Positions 27,606 to 36,068 of a stretch of 64,000 bases of DNA are shown here, piece after piece. Source of the DNA: Luteibacter jiangsuensis (GTDB taxonomy: Bacteria; Pseudomonadota; Gammaproteobacteria; Xanthomonadales; Rhodanobacteraceae). The stretch spans positions 186,001 through 250,000 of the forward strand of contig NZ_JAAQQR010000001.1 in NCBI RefSeq assembly GCF_011742555.1, given 5' to 3'. Within the stretch, counting starts at the first letter, position 1, and each line of letters opens with the position of its first letter. The notes beneath the pieces were generated by a model, which saw only the letters and a list, made by a program, of their open reading frames with translations, had not been told where the DNA came from and searched no databases. Made by a program: the position numbers and the translations under genes.

Positions 27606-29006
27606 ATGATTCGCCTGTTCAGACAGCCGATCGTGCGCTGGCTCACGCTGATGGGCTGCTGCGAAGTGTTGCTTCTTGCCGCATCGCTCAATGCCGCAAC
27701 GTGGATTCGCTTCGCCCCGTCACCCGAAGACCTCGCCGCGTCGTCGCATTCCTTGACGGCCCGCGCCGCGATGTTCGCTATCGTGATCTTCCTGAGCATG
27801 GCGGCCCTCGGGGAATACCGAGCCACCTTGCGCATGAGCTGGCGAGGGCAGCTTGCACGGCATGCCATCGCATTCGCCTTCGGCGGCCTGATCCTAGTAG
27901 TCGGCTACTACGTGGTACCGCAGGCCTATGTGGGTCGCGGCGTCCTGGGCATGGCCCTCGTCATCGCCTTTGTCGTCACGGCGGGGTTCCGCGCGCTGTT
28001 CATGCGCCTCGTCGAGCTGGAATCGCTCAAGCGCCGCGTTCTCGTGCTGGGCGCGGGCGAACGCGCCGCGCAGATCCACAATCGCATGCGCCGGCGTTCG
28101 GACCGTCGCGGCTTCTGCCTGCTCGGTTACGTAAGGGGCCTGAACGAAACGGTGGCCGTTCCCGAAAACCTGCTGGTGAAGCCCGCCGAATCGCTGGCCG
28201 ATCTGGCCCGGAGGGAACGGCTGGACGAGATCGTGGTGGGCGTGGACGACCGTCGCGGCAGCCTGCCGATGGACGAGTTGTTGGCCTGCCGCCAACTCGG
28301 CGTGCAGATCACCGACCTCACCACCTTCGTCGAGCGCGAGGCGGGACGCGTGCAGTTGACCATGCTCGATCCGTCGTGGCTCGTATTCTCTGGCGGATTC
28401 AACGCCACGCCGGTCGCCGTCTTCCTGAAAAGGGCCTTCGACCTCACCGCCTCCGCGCTGATCGCCCTGCTCTGCTGGCCGATCATGCTCGGCGTTGCGC
28501 TGGCCATACGCATCGAGTCCGGTCGGGGTCAGCCGATCCTCTATCGCCAGGAGCGCGTGGGCGAGCACGGAACGACCTTCTGGCTCTACAAATTCCGCAG
28601 CATGCGTACGGACGCGGAAATGGACGGGATTGCGCGCTGGGCGTCAAGCAACGACGACCGGGTGACCCGGGTGGGACGAATCTGCCGCAAGCTGCGCTTC
28701 GACGAGCTGCCGCAACTATGGAACGTGATACGGGGCGACATGAGCATCGTGGGGCCTCGCCCCGAGCGGCCCCAGTTCGTCACCGACCTGGAAAGCAAGA
28801 TCCGTTTCTACAACCTGCGCCACAGCATCAAGCCGGGGTTGGCCGGCTGGGCGCAGTTGAGCTACCCGTATGGCGCGTCCGAAGAGGATGCGGCGGAAAA
28901 GCTCAAGTACGACCTCTTCTACGTGAAGAATCACAACCTCTTCCTCGACATGGTGATCCTCATCGAGACGGTGGAGGTGGTGCTGTTCGGTCGCGGGGCG
29001 CGGTGA
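27606..29006 (+). CDS. Polyprenyl-phosphate sugar-1-phosphate transferase (polysaccharide priming enzyme)
   Basis: 466 residues. The N-terminal half has four or five membrane helices and a CoA-binding-like cytosolic domain ([15 protein letters not shown]). The C-terminal ~200 residues are the bacterial sugar transferase domain, starting with [15 protein letters not shown] and containing [24 protein letters not shown] and [11 protein letters not shown]. It attaches the first sugar phosphate to undecaprenyl phosphate in the inner membrane. The overall architecture resembles transferases of exosortase-A-type exopolysaccharide clusters, but no exosortase is in the window. AGGGGA precedes the ATG. 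It is convergent with the J-protein gene, 13 bp apart. Confidence 0.93.
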   Translation: MIRLFRQPIVRWLTLMGCCEVLLLAASLNAATWIRFAPSPEDLAASSHSLTARAAMFAIVIFLSMAALGEYRATLRMSWRGQLARHAIAFAFGGLILVVGYYVVPQAYVGRGVLGMALVIAFVVTAGFRALFMRLVELESLKRRVLVLGAGERAAQIHNRMRRRSDRRGFCLLGYVRGLNETVAVPENLLVKPAESLADLARRERLDEIVVGVDDRRGSLPMDELLACRQLGVQITDLTTFVEREAGRVQLTMLDPSWLVFSGGFNATPVAVFLKRAFDLTASALIALLCWPIMLGVALAIRIESGRGQPILYRQERVGEHGTTFWLYKFRSMRTDAEMDGIARWASSNDDRVTRVGRICRKLRFDELPQLWNVIRGDMSIVGPRPERPQFVTDLESKIRFYNLRHSIKPGLAGWAQLSYPYGASEEDAAEKLKYDLFYVKNHNLFLDMVILIETVEVVLFGRGAR

Positions 29007-29019
29007 CGGCGCCATCTTG

Positions 29020-29661
29020 TCAGGGCGGGGGTTCGGGCGTGGTCACGTGCAATGCACGTAACGGCGAACTGTGCCAGTCCACCAGCGCGTCCGCTTCGAA
29101 CCGCACCCACGAGGGACCGTATTCCCAGCGCCCGTCGCCGCGCCGCGTGGGTTCGCCTTCGATGGCGAGCACCTCGCCCTGTGTCATGCCGAGCGCAAGC
29201 ACGGGCGCCTGTACCGATGCCTTGGGCGCGATCCGGATGGGTACCTCGCGAACCTCCGTTTCCACCACCTCGTTCGCAGGCCAAAGTGACCAGACCAGAA
29301 GCGGTGCCGAGATCGCGAGCGTCACCGCATACCAATGCCTCGCCTGGACACGCTGCGGCGGTGCTGGCGAAGGCGAAGCGGCAGTTTGCGGTTCATGCGT
29401 CACCCGCTCTGCTTCGCGCGCGGGCAGCGGAGCACCGGGAAGGCGTCCGTGCCGGCGATGGAAGTCCATCGCCGCCCCGTATTGCGCCGTCAGTCGCTGC
29501 AGGCGAGCGGCGGCCAGCTTGTCCGCACGCGTGCCGCGCCGCCTGTCGGGATGCCACAGCGCCACGTTGCGGCGATACGCACGCTTGAATTCGTCGAGCG
29601 AGCAGCCGGGCTCCACGCGCAGCTTGCCGTACAGGTCGATGAAGTCGGTTTCGTCGGTCAC
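29020..29661 (-). CDS. Membrane-anchored J-domain protein
   Basis: 213 residues from GTG 29661, which follows AGGGGA. A J domain covers residues ~8-65 with the essential HPD at 37-39 (LWHPDRR). A Pro-rich linker leads to one membrane helix (~108-128, HWYAVTLAISAPLLVWSLWP) and a ~80-residue periplasmic or cytosolic beta domain (MTQGEVLAIEGEPTRRGDGR). That tail looks like an SmpA/OmlA-type (BamE) small fold: MTQGEVLxxxGEP is typical. J proteins recruit DnaK. Here the anchor suggests chaperoning at the inner membrane. The tail assignment is tentative. Confidence 0.8.
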   Translation of the reverse strand: MTDETDFIDLYGKLRVEPGCSLDEFKRAYRRNVALWHPDRRRGTRADKLAAARLQRLTAQYGAAMDFHRRHGRLPGAPLPAREAERVTHEPQTAASPSPAPPQRVQARHWYAVTLAISAPLLVWSLWPANEVVETEVREVPIRIAPKASVQAPVLALGMTQGEVLAIEGEPTRRGDGRWEYGPSWVRFEADALVDWHSSPLRALHVTTPEPPP

Positions 29662-29772
29662 CAGAATGTCCCCTGCGGCGGCGCACGCGACATACCGTCA
29701 GGTCTGGCGCTCGCGCCGGCTAGCGTCGCGCACGGCCTTCACGCTTACAAGTATCACTTTTGGAGAACCGCC

Positions 29773-30477
29773 ATGCCCTTGCTCTCCTTCCTTACCGTGG
29801 CCGCCTCGGTCCTGACAGCTTCCGCCGCCCAAGGGCCCGTTCTCGGCGCGCATGATTTCCTGGGTCAGGGCGAAGGACTGGGCGTCAGCCCGGCGGTAAC
29901 CCGTGCCGTGGACACGCAACCGGCGGGCAGCGTCTTTGTCGTGTTCAACGCAGGCTATGCCAGCAACGATGCCGTACCTGCCGATACGTACCGAAATCGT
30001 TGGCGTCCGCTGGGTCGCGCCGTGAGCTATGCCAACTACGGCGGCCGCTTCGCCGTGCAGGGCTACGTCGCCCTCGCCGGCAAGGGCGGCCCGGCGCACA
30101 CGGTATCGATCGAAAAGCGCGGCGAACCCGCGGGCGAACTTTCGCTTCCCTTCGTCGAGGTGCGCAACGCCACGCACGTGCAGGACATCGCCCAATCCTA
30201 TGCCGAGCCTTCGCTGGTCGTCTCGAGCGGCGACGTACGCGTGGACGGACCGGCGACCCTGCTCGCTTTCTGGTGGGGCGACGGCGGCGTAAAGCGCATG
30301 ACGGTCACTCCCGGCGACGGCTTCCAATTGATCGACGCGTTCACGGAGCTTCCCGATGAAAGCGGCGTACAGGGCGCGGTGGCCTGGAAACAGGTGGATC
30401 GCGCGGGCACCTATCGAGTGCATTGGACTGCCGCACCCGTGCAGGGCGCCGCACTTTGGTTGATCGCAATCCGCTGA
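29773..30477 (+). CDS. Small secreted beta-rich protein of unknown function
   Basis: 234 residues. A signal peptide (MPLLSFLTVAASVLTASAA) is followed by beta-strand-rich sequence (GSVFVVFNAGYASND, YGGRFAVQGYVALAG, ATLLAFWWGDGGVKRMTVTPG). I do not recognise the family. GGAG lies 7 bases before the ATG at 29773; the frame runs open upstream through the J-protein region, which is a shadow. It is transcribed divergently from the J-protein gene, with ~110 bp between starts. A periplasmic or extracellular binding domain would be the default guess. Confidence 0.72.
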   Translation: MPLLSFLTVAASVLTASAAQGPVLGAHDFLGQGEGLGVSPAVTRAVDTQPAGSVFVVFNAGYASNDAVPADTYRNRWRPLGRAVSYANYGGRFAVQGYVALAGKGGPAHTVSIEKRGEPAGELSLPFVEVRNATHVQDIAQSYAEPSLVVSSGDVRVDGPATLLAFWWGDGGVKRMTVTPGDGFQLIDAFTELPDESGVQGAVAWKQVDRAGTYRVHWTAAPVQGAALWLIAIR

Positions 30478-30898
30478 ACCGGGGTCGCGTTTCGCATCCG
30501 TTCACATCGGAACATCGAGGCGTCGTCCGATTCCGGACAGTGTGTCGAAAATGCAACTCGCAAATAGCCGCACCACGCCGTGACGTGCGTCCGAAGGCGG
30601 ACGAAAATGCGCATGGGCATGCGGGCGGGGTGTCCGCAAGCGGACATCCAACCCTACAACGATAGGCCTATTTTCCTTTTCATTACATGGAGATAGCCTA
30701 TCTTCTCGATACCCCGAGCCGCGGCGGAACATGTCAGGGACGCCATGGATGAAGCAGGAGCACACTGCACAGGGACGTGCCGGGAGGGAGGCGCAGGGAG
30801 CGCAGCCGCCCGCGGCCGAGGTGTCGAGCCACTAGGGGCTCGTTGTACGTCCATTGCCCCCGGGAGCCGCGATCCATGCGCTCCCGGTCTGGGCAAAC
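30478..30898. other. 421-bp gene-free region between convergent genes, with several dyads
   Basis: No credible reading frame is seen. The region holds three copies of the palindrome GTCCG-N4-CGGAC (listed separately) and a 10-bp palindrome ATAGGCCTAT (30662-30671). A second related dyad AGATAGCCTATCT lies at 30691-30703. Base composition dips in the middle (CTATTTTCCTTTTCATTAC). It could be a remnant of a lost gene with its control region or an unrecognised RNA. Confidence 0.5.
30525..30645. promoter_or_regulatory. Three GTCCG-N4-CGGAC palindromes
   Basis: Copies lie at 30525-30538 (N4 ATTC), 30589-30602 (AAGG) and 30632-30645 (CAAG). The last extends to TGTCCG...CGGACA. Centres are 64 and 43 bp apart. 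Repeated dyads of this size are typical of binding sites for a dimeric activator, and TGTC-N8-GACA resembles enhancer sites of sigma-54 activators, though I find no -24/-12 promoter nearby. Confidence 0.5.
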
Positions 30899-33388
30899 TC
30901 AAAAGGTGACGCGTACGCCCAGGTTGCCGGCGAAGCCGCGCATCCCGTAGCCGCCGATGGCGTGTCGGTAGTTGGCCTCACCGTAAACCTGCACGCGCTT
31001 GCCCAACTGGCTGACGGCACCGGCGGAAACGCGATAACCATTGCCGACGCGGCCCGACCGGAAGCGATCGGCCGCATTCCACTCCTCGCTGGAGACGTCC
31101 ACCGACGGATCGCCGTTACTGGTGTGCGTGAGGTCGACACTGGCATACGGCATGAACACGGGGTTGGCCGTCCGCGAAAGTCGTCCGCCGAGCGTGGCGC
31201 TTGTCTGTTTCGCCGTTCCCAGCCGCACGTCCAGTCCATCGCCATCGCGGAAGTCGCGGAAGTTCAGCGATTGGTGCTTCACCTGGAAGCGCGGCTCCAC
31301 GGTCCATTCATGACCGAGGGCGAACGGCATACCCGCCTCCACGGAAGTCGTCCAGCCGTTGGCACGGATGCGCCCTACATCGGCGCCGCGCAGATCGGTA
31401 CCCACGTCGCCGCGATAGCGGATGGCACCCACGACGCCGTCGACCCAGAATCCATTGCCGCTTTGCCACGTGGCCCAGGCGGAGACGCCGTTGGCGCGGT
31501 ATTTTGCGCGGCTGTTGCCGTCGGCTGCCTTTGGCGTGACACGCGTCGTGCCGTGATCGGCGGCCCAGCCCGCGCGCAACGTTCCATTGTCGTGATCCAG
31601 CGCGATCAGGCTTCCGCCCAACTGCAGCGCGTTGATCTGCTGGTCGAAATCGTATCCGTAATTGCGAAACGACCGGTTCGAGCTGTAACGCAACTGGCCG
31701 CCGAGGTAACGCATGAACACCTCGCCGCCGACCGGGTCGTGCGACGTGCCCTGGCGAATGTCGCCGAGGCGCTGGTGCAGGCCGTCAGTCATCATGTCGC
31801 CGTAGGTCAGCAGTGCGGCAGGGGCCGACAGGTACGACGGCACCTGCGGCACGACTGCATTGCGGCCGTCTTCCGGAGGCGGCCTGTCCGGATTCGGGTT
31901 CTCTCCATCGCCCCCGCCACCGTCTTCGGGGTTTTCCGGCTCGCATTCGTTCTCGCAGACGAAGCGATTGCCGAGACGATAGTCCCAATTGAGATCCCCG
32001 GAAGGCAGCAGGTTCTGCGCTGGATCCGTCTGGCCGGGCCCGAAGGCATGCAAGGTGTACTGGTACGGACCGGCGGCAACGTAACCGCCTCGCAAGGCAA
32101 ACGCGTCGGCGCGCGACGTGCCGCCGACCTGGATAATCGAGATGCCCTCGTGTGCATCCACCTGCCCGTTTTGGTTGTTGTCGGTATTAGCGCCTGCGCC
32201 TGTCGCCGTGACTTCGATCAGCGTTGTTCCGGTGGTCGTCACATTGCCTTCGATCAGCAGACGATCGGTCTGTTGGTTCGCCACCGCGCCGCCGGCATTC
32301 ATGACCGTGTTCAGTGCAAGGTTCCCGCCCGTGCCGGACAGATCGCCGGCGACGGTCAACGTGGAGTGGTCGCCGTCGCTGCGTGGCTGGAAGGCCAGGC
32401 TTGCGCCGGATAGCGACAGCGTCCGGACGTCCGAATCGCCGGTGATGTTCCAAACAGATGCCTTGTCGAACGCAACGGCGTTGAGGCCGAGGATGCGCCC
32501 TTCGAGGATGGCGCCGTCCGTCGCGTTCAAGTCGAAGCGGCCGCCACGCGAAACCATGTCGCCACGGATGGTGCTGGCGCTCACGTTCACCGTCGCCTCG
32601 TCGCCCCTGCCCGTGCTCGTGTTGAACGCGGTCTCGATGGCGATGCCATTACCTCCCGTGACCGTGGCGCCGTTGGCGAGCGTGATCATTGCGATGGATG
32701 GCTGCAGGAGGGTCTGCGAATCGACCAGGATGCCCGAACCGTTCTGGCCGATGATGGATGAGTCATCGACGGTCAGCGTGGCACCCATATCGTTGTTACG
32801 ATTGTCGGTGGTGACGATGACGCCACTCCTGACACCGGTGATCTGGGATTTACCGGCAACGTTCACGGTGCCATAGGAAAACTGCAGGCCGGCGGAATTT
32901 GCGGCCGTCCCCGAGACGGAACTGGACTGATCGATGCTAAGGGTGCCGCCGCCCGACATCAGGATGCCGCTGGCGCCGCCGCTCACGTTCGAACCGGTGA
33001 CGACCGCCGAGGGTGGCGTCTCGGTGCCCGGCGAGTTGGACGCCAACTGGATGATCAGGCCGCGCCCCAGGGTATCGCTGATATTCGAACCGGCGATCGT
33101 CCCCTTGGCGCCGTTGCGCAACGTCACCGGGCCCGTGGCCGCGCCATTCAACTGCACGACGCCGTTCGACGTCGCCAGGATGGAAAGGGTGGTCCCGCCA
33201 TCGACGATCAGCGTCCCCCGATCCCCCACCCCCCACGCTTCGATCGGATCGCCATTGCGCACGATGTGGACCGCACCGGGACCCTCGACGTTACCTGCCA
33301 GGACGGCGGCCGGCGCCGCCAGTAAAAGCGAAGCGATGATGGCGGGGAGTGCGGCAGCACGATGCTCCGCGTGATGTTGGGACGTCAT
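30899..33388 (-). CDS. Type V autotransporter with beta-helix passenger
   Basis: 829 residues from ATG 33388, which follows AGAGGA. A signal peptide ends near VLAGNV. The passenger (~35-470) is built of short repeating beta turns such as TLIVDGGTTLSIL, VVQLNGAATGPVTLRN and GTLSIDQSSSVSG, as in right-handed beta helices. An acidic/Pro-rich linker (ENPEDGGGGDGENPNPDRPP) precedes a ~290-residue autotransporter barrel that ends in the required terminal Phe (GNLGVRVTF). The passenger would be displayed or released at the surface; adhesin is the usual role. No protease motif is seen. Upstream it faces the beta-rich protein genes across a divergent promoter region. Confidence 0.9.
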   Translation of the reverse strand: MTSQHHAEHRAAALPAIIASLLLAAPAAVLAGNVEGPGAVHIVRNGDPIEAWGVGDRGTLIVDGGTTLSILATSNGVVQLNGAATGPVTLRNGAKGTIAGSNISDTLGRGLIIQLASNSPGTETPPSAVVTGSNVSGGASGILMSGGGTLSIDQSSSVSGTAANSAGLQFSYGTVNVAGKSQITGVRSGVIVTTDNRNNDMGATLTVDDSSIIGQNGSGILVDSQTLLQPSIAMITLANGATVTGGNGIAIETAFNTSTGRGDEATVNVSASTIRGDMVSRGGRFDLNATDGAILEGRILGLNAVAFDKASVWNITGDSDVRTLSLSGASLAFQPRSDGDHSTLTVAGDLSGTGGNLALNTVMNAGGAVANQQTDRLLIEGNVTTTGTTLIEVTATGAGANTDNNQNGQVDAHEGISIIQVGGTSRADAFALRGGYVAAGPYQYTLHAFGPGQTDPAQNLLPSGDLNWDYRLGNRFVCENECEPENPEDGGGGDGENPNPDRPPPEDGRNAVVPQVPSYLSAPAALLTYGDMMTDGLHQRLGDIRQGTSHDPVGGEVFMRYLGGQLRYSSNRSFRNYGYDFDQQINALQLGGSLIALDHDNGTLRAGWAADHGTTRVTPKAADGNSRAKYRANGVSAWATWQSGNGFWVDGVVGAIRYRGDVGTDLRGADVGRIRANGWTTSVEAGMPFALGHEWTVEPRFQVKHQSLNFRDFRDGDGLDVRLGTAKQTSATLGGRLSRTANPVFMPYASVDLTHTSNGDPSVDVSSEEWNAADRFRSGRVGNGYRVSAGAVSQLGKRVQVYGEANYRHAIGGYGMRGFAGNLGVRVTF

Positions 33389-33742
33389 GACGCAGTTCCT
33401 CTTTCGGCTCAGGAGTCCCTGGCGCGTGAACCAACGTCGGCAGGGGAATTCGCCGCGCATTACAGCAGTTCACTAAAAGACGGAAAATGGCGCGTAGTCC
33501 TAAATCGGCCCTTCGGCTTGAGTCCCCTGGCTGAACAACGACCTCGTATCACCGGCAATGTTAACGTCGCGTACAGCGGTATGCCTTGGGTCTTTCCCTT
33601 GCCGATTTCGCGCAGATCGCGCTTACAACCAACGGACAGTTTCCCCTGCGGGGGCTGCGCGATATTGTTTCCCGAGGCGACGGCTGCGGCCAAGCCAACC
33701 TCGCGGCAGACGATGCCGCATCGACAACTCAAGGATCGAGTC
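33389..33742. other. 354-bp divergent intergenic region
   Basis: It separates the autotransporter (minus) from the first large beta-rich protein (plus) and must contain both promoters. It is less GC-rich than its surroundings near 33465-33515. Open frames across it are continuations of neighbouring frames without ribosome-binding sites. I see no clear dyad or RNA gene. Confidence 0.5.
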
Positions 33743-35983
33743 ATGGCCAAGAATATTTCCGAGCCCACCGGCAGCAGCCCGGTGATCACCCATGTTTCCT
33801 CCAGCACGGGTTTCCGCGGCAAACTCGTCAGCTCGTCCGGCGAATTCCGGACGCACGTCGACACCGCGACCATGCGGCGCAGGCTTCGCGAAAATGCGCG
33901 GCGTATCCACATCGCTCAGAATCCGATTCCCACGATGCCGGACATCGAAGACGCACTCGTGGGATCCCGAGGGAAGGATGTCCTGCCCGCCGCTGTGTTC
34001 GACGGATCCACGACCGACATCGAAGCCACTTGCGCCAAGTGGGCCAGTGGCCAGCCGGGTGCGGACAATGTCTGGATCAACATCTACGCTGCCGACGCCG
34101 GCGGCCACCCGGTGGAGCCTCCCCTCTATGACGGGTTCGCGGCTGGGGACTCCGACCGGATCGAGGATCTGGACGATCCGATGGTAAAGACTTTCCCATT
34201 GAGCGTATTGCCCACGGCCGCCGGCGAGGACCAGTTCTTCGTGCTCCGCTTTGTCCAGGGCAGCGGGTTCGGCGACGAATATTTCTCGCAGGACTATGCC
34301 TTCGAAGCGGACCGCCGCGCCCCTGGCGGCGATTCGCTGGTACATCCTTTCATCGATCCCAATGTCATCAGGAATGGATTGACCACCAACTACCTCGACG
34401 CCAACGGCGGCAAACTGCTGGTCGTGGTGGATCCGTACGACGACCAGCAACCCGGCGATGTGCTGCAGGCGTTCATGCAGGTCGTGGGGGGGACTACTCC
34501 CGTCCCGACCTTGGCAAAGACCGTCGTGAATGAAGGCGACATCGTCACGCTCGAGTTCCTGAAGGACGACCTCATCGCCGGCGGCATCAATGGCAAGGTC
34601 GAGGTTTGGCTGACCTGCACCGATATTGCCGGGAACACGGCCACATCGCCGAATATACAGTTCGACACCCTCCTGGCCAATGCGCCCAGCGGTTTCGGTC
34701 CTATCTTCGTTCCCGAGCACGACAACAACGGGGACCTGCTTACCGACACCGAGGCACGTCTGAATCCTGCATTTTTTGTACCCGGTTATGTCAATGCCGT
34801 TCTGAACGACGTCGTGCGCGTCGTCGTGTTAGACGCTGCCGGCAACGAAATCATGTATGAGGATATCCCGGTCACGGATCCGGCAGCAGACCCGATCGTT
34901 TCCGGCGCGTTTACGTTGCAGGAGCTCTATGTCATACAAGAGGCGTATGGTGGGAACCCGGTATTTTCCTTCACGATGACGTACCGAATCCTGCGCAACC
35001 CGTTCACCGTCGATACGCTGCAAGTGACCACGATCAACTGCGACCTGACCCTGCCCGGCGGGCCCGATCCCGATCCCGAAACGCCGATCAACGAAAACCT
35101 GAAGCCGCCGACGATCTCGGGCGACAACGTCATCGACGAAACCGAATTCAGTAGCCCCGCGACCACGCTCATCCCGTTCGAGGCCGTCGACGGGACACCC
35201 GCCTTCGAACTCGCCGATGCGGTACAGCTCTTCATCACCGACATGAGCGGCGGCAATCGTGTTCCGGTCGGCGTGCCGGTGTCGGTCACCGATCCCGGGG
35301 CCGACCTCACCACGATCCAGGTTCCCGCCGCCATGCTGGTCGTCGGGCGGATGTACTTCCAGTACTCCCTCTCCCGCGTCGTCACGGGTAACAACACCGT
35401 CATGGCATGGTCCCCCATCCAGCCCGTGACCGTTAAGTCCTCCGATGGACTTCCCGGCGGCCCCAACTTCCTGCCGCTGGACAGCAGCATCTTCCGCGAT
35501 GCCGACCAGACCAGAGGCGCGCCCCCGCGGCCGTCATACTCCTACACCCGCGTTGGCGACATCGTGAGTGGGGGGCCGAATCCCTATAGGGACATGCTCG
35601 TTCGCATCCACTACTACGAGAACATGGCCGTGGGCGACGCGATCAAGCTGAAGCTGGAAGGTAGCCACAGCTTCCCGAACTATGGCGCGCCCGCCCCCGA
35701 CGCGACCTTCGAGTACGAGCATACGGTGAACGGCACCGATCTGACGAATCGTCCCACGGCCATCCCCGAGGACGTCCTGCCGGGGACCAATCCGCCGGCG
35801 GCCGAGCCCGACCAGTTCGTTGACTTCGTGATTCCCTACGAGGATGTCAGGAAGGTGAACGCAGGCCAGCCGGGCCTTGGGAGCATGAGGGTCAGCTACG
35901 AGATCACCAACGTGCAGGGGAGCAATACGTCCGATCCCGCCGTGGTGCTTTTCGCGACAATCGACGTGCGCGCTCCCGCCTGA
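33743..35983 (+). CDS. Large modular beta-domain protein, unknown function (first of a pair)
   Basis: 746 residues from ATG 33743, preceded by AAGGA. No signal peptide or membrane segment. After a polar head with a basic helix (TATMRRRLRENARRIHIAQN) the sequence consists of several ~100-150-residue beta-sandwich-like modules. Each has a pattern of a Pro/Ile-rich strand, a D/G-rich loop, and a strand pair ending V-x-Y-x-V...G..S; for example GSMRVSYEITNVQGSNTSDP and NGKVEVWLTCTDIAGNTATS. The look is that of bacterial Ig-like repeats. A shorter protein with similar modules follows. How a protein without a signal would reach the surface is unclear; the role is unknown. Confidence 0.75.
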   Translation: MAKNISEPTGSSPVITHVSSSTGFRGKLVSSSGEFRTHVDTATMRRRLRENARRIHIAQNPIPTMPDIEDALVGSRGKDVLPAAVFDGSTTDIEATCAKWASGQPGADNVWINIYAADAGGHPVEPPLYDGFAAGDSDRIEDLDDPMVKTFPLSVLPTAAGEDQFFVLRFVQGSGFGDEYFSQDYAFEADRRAPGGDSLVHPFIDPNVIRNGLTTNYLDANGGKLLVVVDPYDDQQPGDVLQAFMQVVGGTTPVPTLAKTVVNEGDIVTLEFLKDDLIAGGINGKVEVWLTCTDIAGNTATSPNIQFDTLLANAPSGFGPIFVPEHDNNGDLLTDTEARLNPAFFVPGYVNAVLNDVVRVVVLDAAGNEIMYEDIPVTDPAADPIVSGAFTLQELYVIQEAYGGNPVFSFTMTYRILRNPFTVDTLQVTTINCDLTLPGGPDPDPETPINENLKPPTISGDNVIDETEFSSPATTLIPFEAVDGTPAFELADAVQLFITDMSGGNRVPVGVPVSVTDPGADLTTIQVPAAMLVVGRMYFQYSLSRVVTGNNTVMAWSPIQPVTVKSSDGLPGGPNFLPLDSSIFRDADQTRGAPPRPSYSYTRVGDIVSGGPNPYRDMLVRIHYYENMAVGDAIKLKLEGSHSFPNYGAPAPDATFEYEHTVNGTDLTNRPTAIPEDVLPGTNPPAAEPDQFVDFVIPYEDVRKVNAGQPGLGSMRVSYEITNVQGSNTSDPAVVLFATIDVRAPA

Positions 35984-36002
35984 GACGCACTGCGGACAGG
36001 CC

Positions 36003-36034
36003 CCTCGCATTCCTCCCGCAGGAGGAATGCGAGG
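36003..36034 (+). terminator. Hairpin between the two beta-domain protein genes
   Basis: A perfect 14-bp stem (36003-36016 with 36021-36034) with loop CGCA starts 20 bp after the first gene's stop. It is followed by AATTCTCCC rather than a T tract, so it may attenuate transcription or stabilise the upstream mRNA rather than fully terminate. Confidence 0.55.
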
Positions 36035-36068
36035 AATTCTCCCACCAAGGACGGAAGAGAGAGTTCAC

